DNA of 64,000 nucleotides from Lacrimispora xylanisolvens (lineage in GTDB: Bacteria; Bacillota; Clostridia; Lachnospirales; Lachnospiraceae), in contig CP070896.1 in assembly GCA_017084465.1 (NCBI GenBank), positions 1,753,501 through 1,817,500 of the forward strand. Direction: 5' to 3'. The first letter of the stretch is position 1. Each line of letters begins with the position of its first letter. A program made the translations under genes and the position numbers. Positions 1 to 10,042 of this stretch are shown here, in pieces. The notes beneath the pieces were generated by a model. That model did no database searches, was not told the origin of the DNA, and was given only the letters and a program-made list of their open reading frames with translations.

Positions 1-536
1 TTTTGTTTCACGGTTCCTTTGCTAAAACCTACAAAGGCCATGGAACCGACAAAGCCATTGTAGGCGGAATCTTAAAATATGATCCCTGGGACCCAGGAAT
101 CCGGACCAGTCTTGAAACGGCCCAAATGCAGGGTATTTGCGTTAACATTCATACCGGTACCATTGAAAATGCCCACCCAAATACAGCTTTAGTGACCCTT
201 ACCGGATCAGATGGTGCTACGTTATCTGTCCAGGGTGCTTCCATTGGAGGCGGCAATATTGTAATAAACAAAATCAACGATATGGAAGTATATTTTACCG
301 GTCAGAATACCACATTAATTGTCATGCATCAGGATGTTCCCGGTATCATCGCCCAAGTCACAAATCTGGTTGCTGCCGGCAACGCCAACATCTGCAATTT
401 CCGTTTAAACCGCCAGGAGAAAGGCGGAATTGCAATTATGACAATTGAGATGGATTCCGATGTGGACCCTTCTTTAGTGCCTGAAATCAGGCTTCTTCCT
501 CATGTATACAATACCATTCTTTTAAAACTGGGCTGA
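1..536 (+). CDS. sdaAB: L-serine dehydratase, iron-sulfur type, beta subunit (5' end outside window)
   Basis: This is the beta half of the two-subunit [4Fe-4S] L-serine dehydratase, which deaminates serine to pyruvate and ammonia in the cytoplasm. The frame is open from base 1, so the N-terminal part (about 40-50 residues by comparison with the family) is missing from the window. Visible blocks are HGSFAKTYKGHGTDKA near the start, HPNTALVTLTG and the SIGGGNI motif in the middle, and a C-terminal ACT domain from about residue 100 (TLIVMHQDVPGIIAQVTNL). The gene stops 25 bases before sdaAA, an arrangement usual for split serine dehydratases, so the two are probably cotranscribed. Beyond the truncation I see no damage. 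The family assignment is secure. Confidence 0.93.
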   Translation, partial: LFHGSFAKTYKGHGTDKAIVGGILKYDPWDPGIRTSLETAQMQGICVNIHTGTIENAHPNTALVTLTGSDGATLSVQGASIGGGNIVINKINDMEVYFTGQNTTLIVMHQDVPGIIAQVTNLVAAGNANICNFRLNRQEKGGIAIMTIEMDSDVDPSLVPEIRLLPHVYNTILLKLG

Positions 537-561
537 AAGAATCAACTGACTGGAGAATACA

Positions 562-1464
562 ATGAAACTAAAATATAATACGGTGGAAGAGCTGGTTGAG
601 GCCGCTGCTTCCAGCCAAAAAAAAATTTCAGAAATCGTTTTGGAGCAGCAGGCCACAGATATGGAATCAACCGTAGAAGAGGTCTATACAACCATGGAAA
701 GCAGTTTTGACGTGATGCGCCAGTCTGTTATAAGCGGACTGGACGAAACCCTCCGATCTCCCAGCGGTCTTTCCGGAGGTTCTGCAGCAAAATTAAAAAA
801 AAAAGCCGTAGAGGAGGGAAAAACCACTACGGTCATCTTCTTGGAAATGCCATCAGCATGGCACTTGCTGTTACGGAATTTAATTCCTGCATGGGAAAAA
901 ATTGTTGCTGCTCCAACTGCCGGATCCTGTGGGGTAATTCCCGCAGCCCTGATCTCAGTTATGGATGAATACGATCTCCCAAAGCGCGACATAGTCATGT
1001 CTTTGTTTACCGCTTCTGCCATAGGTATGGTCATTGCCAAATGCGCCAGCATTGCCGGAGCGGAAGGCGGCTGCCAGGCTGAGGTTGGTTCCGCTTCTGC
1101 CATGGCTGCCGCTGCTCTGACAGAGATTTTTGACGGTACACCCCAGATGGTATCCGACAGCTGTGCCATTGCGTTAAAAAACACCATGGGGCTTGTCTGT
1201 GATCCCGTTGCAGGACTGGTGGAAGTTCCCTGCATCAAACGAAATGCCATGGGTGTGGCCAATGCCTTTACCGCATCCGAGCTTGCCTGCGCAGGGATCA
1301 AAAGCGTAATACCTGCAGATGAAGTAATACTTGCCATGAGACAGGTGGGACAGCTCATGTCCACCTCTTTAAAAGAAACAGCCGAAGGAGGGCTTGCTGC
1401 CACACCTACCGGCTGCCGCCTGTGCAGACAGATTTTTGGTCCGGAAGCCTGCAGCGGGGAATGA
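562..1464 (+). CDS. sdaAA: L-serine dehydratase, iron-sulfur type, alpha subunit (two compensating indels)
   Basis: This is the catalytic alpha subunit that carries the Fe-S cluster of L-serine dehydratase. The start has a good ribosome binding site (TGGAGA, six bases upstream). Family blocks are SGLSGGSAAK, KIVAAPTAGSCGVIPAA, AGAEGGCQAEVGSASAMAAA and GLVCDPVAGLVEVPC; the cysteines in the last block match cluster ligands of the family. Residues about 90-111 (TVIFLEMPSAWHLLLRNL region) do not fit the family. Read one frame over, bases 831-895 encode GHLLGNAISMALAV then TEFNSCMGK, which does. One base is therefore missing near 826-831 and one A is extra in the A6 run at 896-901. The reading frame stays open only because the two errors cancel. 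The length, 300 residues, is about normal. Confidence 0.92.
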   Translation: MKLKYNTVEELVEAAASSQKKISEIVLEQQATDMESTVEEVYTTMESSFDVMRQSVISGLDETLRSPSGLSGGSAAKLKKKAVEEGKTTTVIFLEMPSAWHLLLRNLIPAWEKIVAAPTAGSCGVIPAALISVMDEYDLPKRDIVMSLFTASAIGMVIAKCASIAGAEGGCQAEVGSASAMAAAALTEIFDGTPQMVSDSCAIALKNTMGLVCDPVAGLVEVPCIKRNAMGVANAFTASELACAGIKSVIPADEVILAMRQVGQLMSTSLKETAEGGLAATPTGCRLCRQIFGPEACSGE

Positions 1465-1486
1465 TCTTACAACTTTATATCTGATA

Positions 1487-1954
1487 TCATTTCTTCATTT
1501 TGGAAGAGAGAAAGGCATATAAGTCATTTTTCTCTTCCTTTAATATGCGGCCTGGCAGAACAAATCCATGTGTGGAATTTAAAAACACCAGTATCATGGA
1601 AGGCTTTTTCGCAATTCTTCTGATTTTGTTCCAGCTTATTTCCTGCTTTCCCTCTCCCTGTCCCACATGTATTCCCGTGTCATCAAACCGGATCTTAATA
1701 TCCTGACTGGCTGATGCCTGTTTCTTAGCCTTACCATAAACCGCAAGAGGCTGAATAATCGGAAAAAGGCAGCAGCCTAACACTGCACAAATGCGGAAGA
1801 AATTTCCCGAAGCTTCCCATCTGACTATGGTAAGTGTAAGAATTGCAGCAGTAAAAATCAGGTTGCACACGCCTACCATTGACCCATAAATATAGTACAT
1901 GGACAGCTGCCAGATATCCATGCCTGTATTTCTGTACGTATACTCGTATTTCAT
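1487..1954 (-). CDS. YcxB-like membrane protein
   Basis: A 155-residue protein with two hydrophobic segments in the N-terminal half (about residues 25-45 and 52-72) and a soluble C-terminal domain. The C-terminal part (IKIRFDDTGIHVGQGEG, then ISWNKIRRIAKKPSMILVF) resembles the YcxB-like domain found at the end of small Firmicutes membrane proteins, a PH-like fold of unknown role. The start is supported by GGGAGG nine bases upstream. It is the last gene of a minus-strand group, behind a hairpin (1977-2009) that separates it from the TRAP operon. Its function is unknown. The family call rests on the domain pattern only. Confidence 0.7.
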   Translation of the reverse strand: MKYEYTYRNTGMDIWQLSMYYIYGSMVGVCNLIFTAAILTLTIVRWEASGNFFRICAVLGCCLFPIIQPLAVYGKAKKQASASQDIKIRFDDTGIHVGQGEGKQEISWNKIRRIAKKPSMILVFLNSTHGFVLPGRILKEEKNDLYAFLSSKMKK

Positions 1955-1976
1955 AATTCATTTCCTCCCATAACAG

Positions 1977-2009
1977 AAATCAGGCATTGAAGATTACAAT
2001 GCCTGATTT
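1977..2009 (-). terminator. Hairpin after dctM
   Basis: A perfect 12-bp inverted repeat (AAATCAGGCATT / AATGCCTGATTT) with a 9-base loop lies 13 bases after the dctM stop codon. It is not followed by a clear T run, so it is a likely but not textbook terminator of the dctPQM transcript. Confidence 0.65.
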
Positions 2010-2021
2010 CAAAGGTGCTCA

Positions 2022-3313
2022 TCATTTTGCAAATAAGGACGGTAACCAGAGACTGGCTGCTGGTACAAAAGTAATTAGTAAAAGTGTGATAATCATACAA
2101 AGATAAAATGGAAGGGTTGCCTTTACCACCTTTTCCATTGGTAGTTTTGCTACCGCCGAACCGATAAACAATACCGCACCAACTGGTGGTGTTAAAAGTC
2201 CGATACCACAGTTAAGTACCATAATGATTCCGAACTGAACCGGATCGATACCAATTGAAGTTGCAATCGGAAGTAAAATAGGGGTTGCAATCAAAATAAT
2301 TGGTGACATATCCATGATACAGCCAAGGATCAGAAGAATCAGGTTTAAAAGCAGAGCAAGAATAATCGGATTAGAAGTAACTCCGGTAATCGCATGTGCT
2401 GCCATATCCGGTACATGGAGTGTTGTAAGACAATATCCAAATACGTTGGAAGTTGAAATAAGGATAAGAACAATGGCAAGTGTATTGACACAATCTCCCA
2501 TTACGTCCCAGACACCTTTCCAGTCCAGACCTTTGTAAATAAAGACACTTACAATTAAACTGTAAATAACAGCGATAGCAGCAGATTCTGTAGCAGTAAA
2601 TACACCACCTACTACTCCGAATACCACAATCAATACGGCTGCAAGAGCCCAGAATGAAATTCCCAGCTGCTTTACCAGGTTTTTGATGCTGAACTTATCT
2701 CCCTTTGGATAATTTCTTTTCACGGAAATAATATAGGAACCAACCATCAGAGAAATTGCCAGTATGGCGCCTGGTACATATCCTGCAAGGAAAAGGCTTC
2801 CTACAGAGATACCGCCTGCAGTAGTTGCATAAATTACCATATTATGACTAGGAGGAACTAACAGACCCTCACAGGAAGAGGTAATGGTAACGGCCGTTGA
2901 GAAATCATCATCATAGCCCTGATCCACCATCATTGGGATAAGGATAGAACCAAGTGAAGCTGTATCAGCAGCAGCTGAACCAGAAATACCACCAAAGAAA
3001 TAAGATGCTACGATATTTACCATTGCCATACCGCCGCGCATCCAGCCAACACATGCATTGGCAAGAGCAATCAGTTTTCAGAAATACCACCGGATCCCAT
3101 GAGTACACCCATGGTGATGAAAAACGGTACGGCCATCAGGCTGAACGAACTGATTCCTTTTACCATCTGCTGACAGATTACTGCCAGACTGCTTCCCTGG
3201 GAAAGCAGACAAAATACTGCAGATAAAGCCACTGCGTAAGCAATTGGAAACCGAAGGAAAACCATAAGAAAGAAACTTCCCAGTAAGACCAGGATTGCTA
3301 TATTACCGCCCAT
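2022..3313 (-). CDS. dctM: TRAP transporter large permease DctM (one-base deletion)
   Basis: This is the large membrane subunit of a tripartite ATP-independent periplasmic-type transporter, which moves organic acids using an ion gradient. The N-terminal 80 residues (3071-3313) end at a false stop, and the remaining 339 residues are open from about 3041. Adding one T to the T4 run at 3075-3078 joins them as GGISEKLIALANACVGWMRG and gives about 430 residues, the normal DctM size. The sequence is hydrophobic throughout, with the family block FGGISGSAAADTASLGS. The start codon shares its A with the dctQ stop (TAATG), so translation is coupled. The substrate cannot be read from sequence. The split is best explained as a sequencing error. 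Confidence 0.9.
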
Positions 3314-3837
3314 TATAGATTTTCCTCCTTTTCAAAAAGACGTTTGATATCATTGTATAATGCTTCCAGTTCAAAAATAATCATTGCACCGCCAGCCAAC
3401 GGAACCGGGAAGTACATCCAGAATCTGGAAAGCTTTGGCATACTGGTATAAAATCCTTTAGATCCAATACCATGAGCATATTTCCAGCCTACAGTCAGCA
3501 TTATAAATGCGAGTGCGAGAATGGATACATCTGCCAGAATGTCAAGAAACTTGATCAGATTTTTTGGCAGATAAGTATCCAGTGCAGTCATACGGATATG
3601 AGAACCTCTCCGAATGGCAAGAGCTGCAGATAATACCGCCATGTAGCACATAAAGGTTAAAACCACTTCTTCGCTCCACGCTGGATCGGGGATAAAGGAG
3701 ACATATCTTCCAACCACCGACATTGTGGTTATTAAAACATCTCCGATCAAAAGTATCTTACATATAAACAAAACAATCTTATCAACAATATCATAAGCCG
3801 GTTTTATCTTGTCAATTGTTTTGAAAATTTCTGGCAT
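3313..3837 (-). CDS. dctQ: TRAP transporter small permease DctQ
   Basis: This is the small four-helix subunit of the TRAP transporter, about 174 residues. I chose the ATG at 3837 (MPEIFKTIDKIKP) because AAAGGGG lies just upstream. An earlier in-frame start at 3900 has no such site and would add residues that do not fit. Hydrophobic segments are visible around IVLFICKILLIGDVLI, VVLTFMCYMAVLSAAL, ILALAFIMLTVGW and MYFPVPLAGGAMIIF. RRGSHIRMTALD is a typical DctQ loop. The gene lies between the binding protein and DctM and overlaps the dctM start by one base. It forms the membrane complex with DctM. Confidence 0.9.
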   Translation of the reverse strand: MPEIFKTIDKIKPAYDIVDKIVLFICKILLIGDVLITTMSVVGRYVSFIPDPAWSEEVVLTFMCYMAVLSAALAIRRGSHIRMTALDTYLPKNLIKFLDILADVSILALAFIMLTVGWKYAHGIGSKGFYTSMPKLSRFWMYFPVPLAGGAMIIFELEALYNDIKRLFEKEENL

Positions 3838-3903
3838 AGAGAACCCCTTTCTAATAGTGAGGGCACAGAAAGCTGATTTCTGCGCCCCACTTGTCAACAC
3901 TGA

Positions 3904-5004
3904 TTATTTCATATCAAGAATTTTCTGATATAAATCTGCATTTTCCTTTGTGTTTTCAGCAATTACGTCCTTGCAGGCTTCCTGCCAAGGTGTAATGTCT
4001 TTTACTTCAACTACATTCACACCAGCGGCTTTTAAACCATCTAATACTTCTTTCTCATTATCCTGAGAAAGTTTCTGGTTGTATTCAGAAGCATACTTGG
4101 CAGCCTCAGTCATGGCTTTCTGCTGATTCTCAGTTAATTTATCCCATGAAGCATCTGTGATAATAACCTGAATGGCACCAAGTGTATGTCCGTCAAGAAT
4201 TAAATTTGGAGCAACTTCCTGGAATGCATTTCCTTTGTAGTTGGCAATTGGCTGTTCAGCAGCATCAACCACACCGGTCTGAAGAGCGGAATAAAGTTCA
4301 TTCATGCTTACTACGGTTGCATTTGCACCTAAAGCACTTACCATACCTGTCATAACAGGGTCACTGGAAACGCGGATTTTTAAACCTTTAATATCATCAA
4401 TGCTGTTAATTGGTTTCTTGGAGAAGAAATGACGGAAGCCCTCTTCACCATAGAATAAACCTCTTACTCCTAATCCAATATCATGCGGCTCCATTAAAAA
4501 CTCTGGAGCAAGATCACTTTTTACGAATTTCCAATAATGATCACGGCCTGCAAATGTGTAAGGAATGGATAACAGTTTTGACTTGTTTGCACCATAGCTG
4601 GTAAGAGCGAATGCAGAGATACGTGACATATCAATGGTTCCGCCGCCGCCAAGCATGTTATCAAGAACATCGTTTTCTGCTCCCAGTACACCGCTTGCCT
4701 GTAAATCAATTTTAATAGATCCGCCTGACAATTCTTCAACCTTTTCTTTAAACGCCTGATCAGTTTTACCTACGATTGTGTCTAACGGATTTACTTCTGC
4801 ATATACAAGTGTAACCTGTGGATCTGTGGAAGAAGCTTCTTTGGATTCTCCCCCCTTGGTTGTCTCTCCTGCTGCTGCAGTAGTTGCAGCTGCTGCTGCA
4901 GTGGTTGTCTCAGCGGTATTATTTTTTGCAGTACCGCCGCATGCTGTTAATGATAAGGCTGCAATTGCAGCTAACATCAGAGCACTCAGTCCTCTTTTTT
5001 TCAT
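3904..5004 (-). CDS. dctP: TRAP transporter substrate-binding lipoprotein DctP
   Basis: This 366-residue extracytoplasmic solute receptor feeds the DctQM permease. It has a lipoprotein signal peptide with lipobox LTAC (Cys about residue 22) and then a Thr/Ala-rich linker to about residue 60. The mature domain starts near QVTLVYAEVNPLDTIVG. Family features are IKIDLQASGVLGAENDVLDN, LKIRVSSDPVMTGMVSALGA (the arginine usually binds the substrate carboxylate) and NELYSALQTGVVDAAEQP. The start follows AAGGAGGGG. It is the first gene of the dctPQM operon. An organic acid such as a C4-dicarboxylate or sugar acid is the likely ligand, but sequence alone does not say which. Confidence 0.92.
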   Translation of the reverse strand: MKKRGLSALMLAAIAALSLTACGGTAKNNTAETTTAAAAATTAAAGETTKGGESKEASSTDPQVTLVYAEVNPLDTIVGKTDQAFKEKVEELSGGSIKIDLQASGVLGAENDVLDNMLGGGGTIDMSRISAFALTSYGANKSKLLSIPYTFAGRDHYWKFVKSDLAPEFLMEPHDIGLGVRGLFYGEEGFRHFFSKKPINSIDDIKGLKIRVSSDPVMTGMVSALGANATVVSMNELYSALQTGVVDAAEQPIANYKGNAFQEVAPNLILDGHTLGAIQVIITDASWDKLTENQQKAMTEAAKYASEYNQKLSQDNEKEVLDGLKAAGVNVVEVKDITPWQEACKDVIAENTKENADLYQKILDMK

Positions 5005-5083
5005 GATATAACCCCTCCTTATAAATTTCCTTGCCAGTTAAAAACCTGATTATTTCCTTATGTTTCCCCCAGCGAAATTATTC

Positions 5084-5102
5084 TATCACACAAAAAGTGA
5101 TA
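5084..5102. promoter_or_regulatory. Inverted repeat upstream of dctP
   Basis: TATCAC and GTGATA form a 6-bp inverted repeat with a 7-base AT-rich spacer, about 80 bases upstream of dctP. Position and symmetry would suit an operator. No regulator is encoded nearby, so this is only a candidate site. I see no gene in the rest of 5005-5227. Confidence 0.3.
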
Positions 5103-5227
5103 AAACCACGGTAAATATTTGCGAATCCTAGTATTATTTTAACATCTTATTTATATTCTATCCCTGTTTCTTTATTAAACATTAACATTGTTTCTGGTTT
5201 TTTGCATTCCAGTTTGACATTTCATAT

Positions 5228-5258
5228 AAAAAAAGACCCGTACATCATGCACGGATCT
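5228..5258 (-). terminator. Rho-independent terminator of the gtrA-yfhO-argH group
   Basis: On the minus strand a 12-bp stem (AGATCCGTGCAT / ATGTACGGGTCT, with G-U pairs) is followed by a run of seven T. It lies 18 bases after the repaired argH stop at 5276, which supports that longer argH end. Confidence 0.88.
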
Positions 5259-5275
5259 TTCTAACTGTTCTGTTA

Positions 5276-6650
5276 TTACTCTTCTATTTTCTTTTTGTAT
5301 ATTTCAATTACCTTTTTCATTGCCTCCTGACCTGGAGCTCCGATGGTCATTCTCTTTTCCACACAGGTCTTTAAGCTGATTGCATCGTAAATATCTTCTT
5401 CAAAAAACAGGGCTGATGGCTTTGTATTCTTCCAGAGTCATATCATCCAAAGCGATTCCTTTTTCTATGCAGAAAAGAACCAGCTGACCAACGATTCCAT
5501 GGGCATCACGGAAAGGAACTCCGTGGTTTACCAGATAATCTGCAGCATCGGTAGCGTTGGTAAAACCGTTCTTTGCACTGACCTCCATCACATCTTTACG
5601 GAAGGACATGGAGGAAATCATACCTGTAAAAAGAGCCAGACAGCCTTTTACTGTATCAATCGCATCAAAAGTCAGTTCCTTATCCTCCTGCATATCCTTA
5701 TTATAAGCAAGAGGAATCCCCTTCATGGTAGTCAGAATGGAAATAAGTGCTCCATAAACCCGTCCTGTCTTTCCTCTGATCAGTTCTGCAATATCCGGAT
5801 TCTTTTTCTGAGGCATAATGCTGCTTCCCGTACTGTAGGAATCATCAATTTCAACAAAACGGTACTCATTGGTATTCCATATAATAATTTCCTCACAGAA
5901 CCTGCTTAAATGCATGGAGATAGTTGATAAGGCACTTAAAAGTTCAATTAAGTAATCTCTGTCTGCAACCGAGTCCATGCTGTTTAAGGTAGGTCCATCA
6001 AAGCCAAGAAGCTTCGCGGTGTATTCACGGTCCAGAGGATAGGTGGTTCCTGCCAAAGCTCCGGATCCCAGAGGACAGTAGTTCATTCTCTTTCTGATAT
6101 CCAAAAGGCGGGAATAGTCCCGGTCAAACATCTCAAAATATGCACCTGCGTGATGAGCCAGGGTAATTGGCTGGGCTTTCTGCAAATGGGTAAATCCAGG
6201 CATATAGGTATCCAGATTTTTCTCCATTAATGCCAGAAGTTCCTTTAAAAGTCCCTTTACAAGAGCGGAGAGTTCATCGATTTCGTCTCTGGTGTACAGT
6301 TTCATATCCAGAGCCACCTGATCATTTCTGCTTCTTCCCGTATGGAGACGCTTTCCCGCTTCTCCGATCCGTTCCGTTAAATTTGCTTCCACAAAGGAAT
6401 GGATATCTTCATGCTCAGCTGTAATTGTAAGGGCTCCACTTTCTAAATCGGCACAGATTCCTTTCAGACCATCGATAATTTTATCCCGGTCCTCTTCACT
6501 GATGATTCCCTGTTTTGCCAGCATTGTAACGTGGGCAATGCTTCCCTCAATGTCCTGATGATAAAACTTCTGGTCAAAAGACAGGGATGCGTTAAAATTG
6601 TGAACCAGCTGATTGGTTTCCTTGGTGAAGCGACCGCCCCATAATTTCAT
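5276..6650 (-). CDS. argH: Argininosuccinate lyase (one-base insertion near 3' end)
   Basis: This enzyme cleaves argininosuccinate to arginine and fumarate, the last step of arginine synthesis. It opens with [13 protein letters not shown] and carries [13 protein letters not shown] (about residues 103-115) and the fumarase/aspartase signature [12 protein letters not shown] (about 275-286). The uncorrected frame stops at 5400 after 416 residues, short for the family. The A6 run at 5402-5407 appears to have one extra base. With five, translation continues as [20 protein letters not shown] and ends at 5276 with about 457 residues, the normal length, just before a terminator. The start has AGAGGAGA upstream. 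It is the last gene of a minus-strand group behind yfhO, with no other arginine gene nearby. Confidence 0.95.
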
Positions 6651-6669
6651 AATTAGTTCTCCTCTTTCC

Positions 6670-9534
6670 TTAGTTAGTTGTATGAGTCCGCATGGGTTTG
6701 CGTTTTTTGTTCTTTCCTGCTGCCAGGCCTGTGAGCACCAGAAGTATCAGGATACTTCCTCCGGTAATCATACCTCCGGCTTTTAAGCCCTCCGGCATAT
6801 ATTCAAGGGAAACTTCATGAGTTCCGGCAGTCATATGAACGCTTAAAAACGTATCAAAGATTTTATAGGGTTCTGCTTCCTTCCCGTCGATCTTTACAGA
6901 CCAGCCCTTGTCAAAAGGAATGCTTAAATACAAAAGTCCTGCCTTCTCAGCATCAACCGTTCCCTTAATCTGGGTATCAGTCCACTTTGTTAGCTTAAGG
7001 GAATTCTTATTTAACACCTGATAAACAGATTCCAGGCCTTCGGGAAGAAAACGGTAAGCACTTGCTATTAAATCCTGATCATTGTCATCATTTCGAAGTG
7101 TAACTTCTTCTCCTGATTTTAAATAGCCAAGTTCCAGTAAATATCCACGGCTTACATTATCAAAGTTTTTTGTCTTTTCTCCCAGAAGTGCAGCGACTTT
7201 CTCAACCTTTTTATTGCTGACAAAAACATAGTAATCACCATCTTTATCAGGAGTGAATGTGAAGCTCTTTCCTTTTACTTCACTGGGTACTTCTGAAAGC
7301 ACCGGACTTGCGCCCAATACCACCGCTAAATCATTTTGAACCTCAGCCGGATTAGTCAGTTCCAGCTGCCAGTTATTCTCCACATCATATGGCATCATAA
7401 ACCCTAATGAAAGTGCATAATTATTCTTCCACAGCTGCATGTCATCCTGAACCGAAACAAGAGAGGATACTTCATTTTCCCCCGTCTCTTCTGAATACAG
7501 GGCATATTTCACAGCAAAAAGTGCGTCTACCAAAGGAGTACTGCCTGTTATACTGTAGGCATTGGTTGAACTTTCACAGCCAATCTTTTTGAAAAATTTA
7601 GACAGATCCGCGTTGGCAGTAGACGAAAACAGGGATACTGATGGAAAATTCATCCATGCACCATCGTTCTTGGTTTTTCTTGTGACCTTTTCCACCCTGT
7701 AAAAATCCGGGTTAGGCAGGAGACCTTCTGTTAAGTCTATGGAAGCCTTATTATCTTTTACATAGTTTGTACGGCTTGTAGTTGTAACACTTGTGACCGT
7801 AGTATTGACAGCTGCTTCTAAAGCTACCACTCCAAGAGCCAGCAAAACAAGCAGATTCCGGTTGATTCCTCTCTGATAAAGGCTGATCAGTCCTGTATAA
7901 ACTGCCAGAAAAATGATGGCAACATAAAAAATGGAAAAATGGAAGGCATCGTCTGTAATCAGCTTCTGAGCCATAATCACAAAGATTACAGTGGCAAAAA
8001 AAGCTGTCACAACATGTTTCCATGGTATCTCATGCAAATAGATATAAGCATGATATCCTGCTGTCAGTATGAGAAAAATATAGATAAAGGACTGCCTGCA
8101 GGGAAGGCTGTTTGGATAGTGAAATCCATGCCAGATAAAATTAAGTACATTAATGGAGAAGCTGGCATAAAAAAACAATAAAAGGGAGCACATGACAATC
8201 TTATCCCTCTGCCTGATCTTCCTGCATCCAAGATACAAAAGGAAAAATATAAGAATTGCCACGCCGCAGTAAATATTCGGCCAGTGATCCAGTCCGATTT
8301 CTGTTTCCACTGCTGGCAAATGTCTCGCTATCATATCAAAGATGGAAAAATAGGAGCTAAATGTCTGGGGAAAGTTAATATCTCCAGAGGCTGTCATCTT
8401 CATGGCATAGATTTCAGGCAGCAGTACCACTGCAGCCAAACCACCGGCAAGAAGGGAATACACTGCAAAATGAACGCCGTTTATCAGAACCTCTTTCCAT
8501 GGTTTTCTTCCTTCCAGAATCAGAAGTGCCAGGAAATAGAAGACCATAAAAATACATATCATAATAGATATGTAATAATTGGATAAAATTGATAGCCCAA
8601 GTGTAATGCAGTAAAGAATGCATTTTTTCTCCTGAACCAGTTTCTCTAATCCAAGCATAATAAGCGGGAACAAAAGAATACAGTCCAGCCACATAATATT
8701 CCAGCTATACGCTGCCATATACCCGGATAATGCATAAAAAATCCCAAAGAACGCAATTCCAAAATCAACTGTCTTAAAATGCCTGCGCAGATACCAGGAA
8801 AAAGCAAGACCGCTTAACCCAATCTTTACCACAATCATATAGGTCATGAATTCAATGATAAATTTTTTCGGGCAGAGAACAATCAGCCAGTTTAGGGGAC
8901 TTGCCAGATAATAGGAATAAAGAGCCGAAAAATTAACTCCCATACCAATATCCCAGCTGTATAACAGGCTGCCACCATGAGTCAGCTTATACTGGAACTC
9001 AGAGAAAAATGGCGCATACTGATGATACATATCCGTTCTTAAAAAGCTTTCTTCTCCAAAGGGAAAGATCCCTCTCTGGGCAAAAATAATGATCATGATA
9101 ATCACAGGCACAAAAAAGGCGGCAATCAGACCGTCAGAGTCCTTTACCAGACTTCCACTTCTATGCTCTTTTTTTCGAAAGGAACGTGAGACCTCCTGGT
9201 GCTCTTCTTCAAAGGGTTCTTCTTCCCCGTTTTCTTCCTCTCCGTCTTCCTCTGTATTTACATCAACGGGATAATATTCATCGTCTTCTTTGGAATCATC
9301 ATAATCATAAAGCTCTTCCATTCCTTCTACAGGAACCTCCAGCCTTATGACAGGCATGGATTCATAATCCGGTTGTTCTTCTCCCTCGTTTTTCAAAATA
9401 TCTGTATCCTGTCTGTCATCCGTTTTTTTCCCTTCCCGGATGTCTGGTGTTTTATCTTTTTTTTCATCTGATGTCATCTTTAGAATATCCTCTAATTCCT
9501 TTGAAATCTTTTCAATATCGTCATCGCGTTCCAT
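6670..9534 (-). CDS. YfhO-family multi-spanning membrane protein
   Basis: A 954-residue membrane protein of the YfhO family. Characterised members help glycosylate surface polymers such as lipoteichoic acid in Bacilli, using lipid-linked sugars. The first 130 residues are a charged, acidic cytoplasmic stretch ([17 protein letters not shown]). They are followed by about a dozen hydrophobic segments beginning at [19 protein letters not shown]. The first outer loop has [19 protein letters not shown], a GT-C-like acidic region typical of the family. An outer-facing soluble part spans about residues 590-915 and a last helix sits near the C terminus. It lies 5 bases after the GtrA-like gene, so the two probably act together on a surface glycan. 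The exact target is not evident. Confidence 0.85.
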   Translation of the reverse strand: MERDDDIEKISKELEDILKMTSDEKKDKTPDIREGKKTDDRQDTDILKNEGEEQPDYESMPVIRLEVPVEGMEELYDYDDSKEDDEYYPVDVNTEEDGEEENGEEEPFEEEHQEVSRSFRKKEHRSGSLVKDSDGLIAAFFVPVIIMIIIFAQRGIFPFGEESFLRTDMYHQYAPFFSEFQYKLTHGGSLLYSWDIGMGVNFSALYSYYLASPLNWLIVLCPKKFIIEFMTYMIVVKIGLSGLAFSWYLRRHFKTVDFGIAFFGIFYALSGYMAAYSWNIMWLDCILLFPLIMLGLEKLVQEKKCILYCITLGLSILSNYYISIMICIFMVFYFLALLILEGRKPWKEVLINGVHFAVYSLLAGGLAAVVLLPEIYAMKMTASGDINFPQTFSSYFSIFDMIARHLPAVETEIGLDHWPNIYCGVAILIFFLLYLGCRKIRQRDKIVMCSLLLFFYASFSINVLNFIWHGFHYPNSLPCRQSFIYIFLILTAGYHAYIYLHEIPWKHVVTAFFATVIFVIMAQKLITDDAFHFSIFYVAIIFLAVYTGLISLYQRGINRNLLVLLALGVVALEAAVNTTVTSVTTTSRTNYVKDNKASIDLTEGLLPNPDFYRVEKVTRKTKNDGAWMNFPSVSLFSSTANADLSKFFKKIGCESSTNAYSITGSTPLVDALFAVKYALYSEETGENEVSSLVSVQDDMQLWKNNYALSLGFMMPYDVENNWQLELTNPAEVQNDLAVVLGASPVLSEVPSEVKGKSFTFTPDKDGDYYVFVSNKKVEKVAALLGEKTKNFDNVSRGYLLELGYLKSGEEVTLRNDDNDQDLIASAYRFLPEGLESVYQVLNKNSLKLTKWTDTQIKGTVDAEKAGLLYLSIPFDKGWSVKIDGKEAEPYKIFDTFLSVHMTAGTHEVSLEYMPEGLKAGGMITGGSILILLVLTGLAAGKNKKRKPMRTHTTN

Positions 9535-9539
9535 TTTAC

Positions 9540-9974
9540 TTACCTCTCTTTACAAGGGGGAACCTCACTCTTTCGGAATATGAAAAGCTTACTGAATACA
9601 TAATTTACAATCACAACAACGATGGACACCAGTATTTTGCTTACATATTCATCCATATTGAGCCAGGAAACCATTATCACCATAAGAACCATTTCCATGA
9701 CGCCTGATGCAGCCCTGCATGCAGTAAAGGAAATGATCTCCTTCACTACAAATCCCAGATGCAGATCATAGCTTTGAAATACAAAGATTTTATTAACACC
9801 AAATGCAAACAGCACAGAAACCAGCCAGGCTGCTGCAGTACTGATCCGATAGTCGACTCCGGCCTTCACCATTCCAACATACACGATCCAGTTGACTACC
9901 GTGGTAAGGACACCAAATACCAAATAGGATATGACCTCCCGGTTCATAACCTTGTCCCATATTTTTTTAATCAT
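9540..9974 (-). CDS. GtrA-family membrane protein
   Basis: A small protein of about 144 residues with four predicted membrane helices, of the GtrA family. These are thought to help move polyprenyl-linked sugars across the membrane for glycan modification. The family block near the N terminus reads YLVFGVLTTVVNWIVYVGMV, and VSVLFAFGVNKIFVFQS is the usual second helix. I chose the ATG at 9974 (MIKKIWDKVMNRE) because AGGAGA lies ten bases upstream. A longer frame to 9998 lacks such a site. The gene immediately precedes the YfhO-family gene, a sensible partner for a GtrA flippase-like protein. Confidence 0.85.
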   Translation of the reverse strand: MIKKIWDKVMNREVISYLVFGVLTTVVNWIVYVGMVKAGVDYRISTAAAWLVSVLFAFGVNKIFVFQSYDLHLGFVVKEIISFTACRAASGVMEMVLMVIMVSWLNMDEYVSKILVSIVVVIVNYVFSKLFIFRKSEVPPCKER

Positions 9975-10042
9975 AATAGCTGTTCTCCTGTAAAACACAT
10001 TTCCTCTATTGTATTATAGGCACCGGAAATTGTAAAGGGAAT

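Noticed and set aside
684..1403. Long open frame antisense to sdaAA (239 codons)
   Set aside because: It is the complement of a well-supported serine dehydratase gene, has no ribosome site, and its sequence shows no domain.
1731..1961. Alternative 76-codon frame over the YcxB-like gene
   Set aside because: It overlaps the supported gene in another frame and lacks any domain; the YcxB-like frame has the ribosome site and domain.
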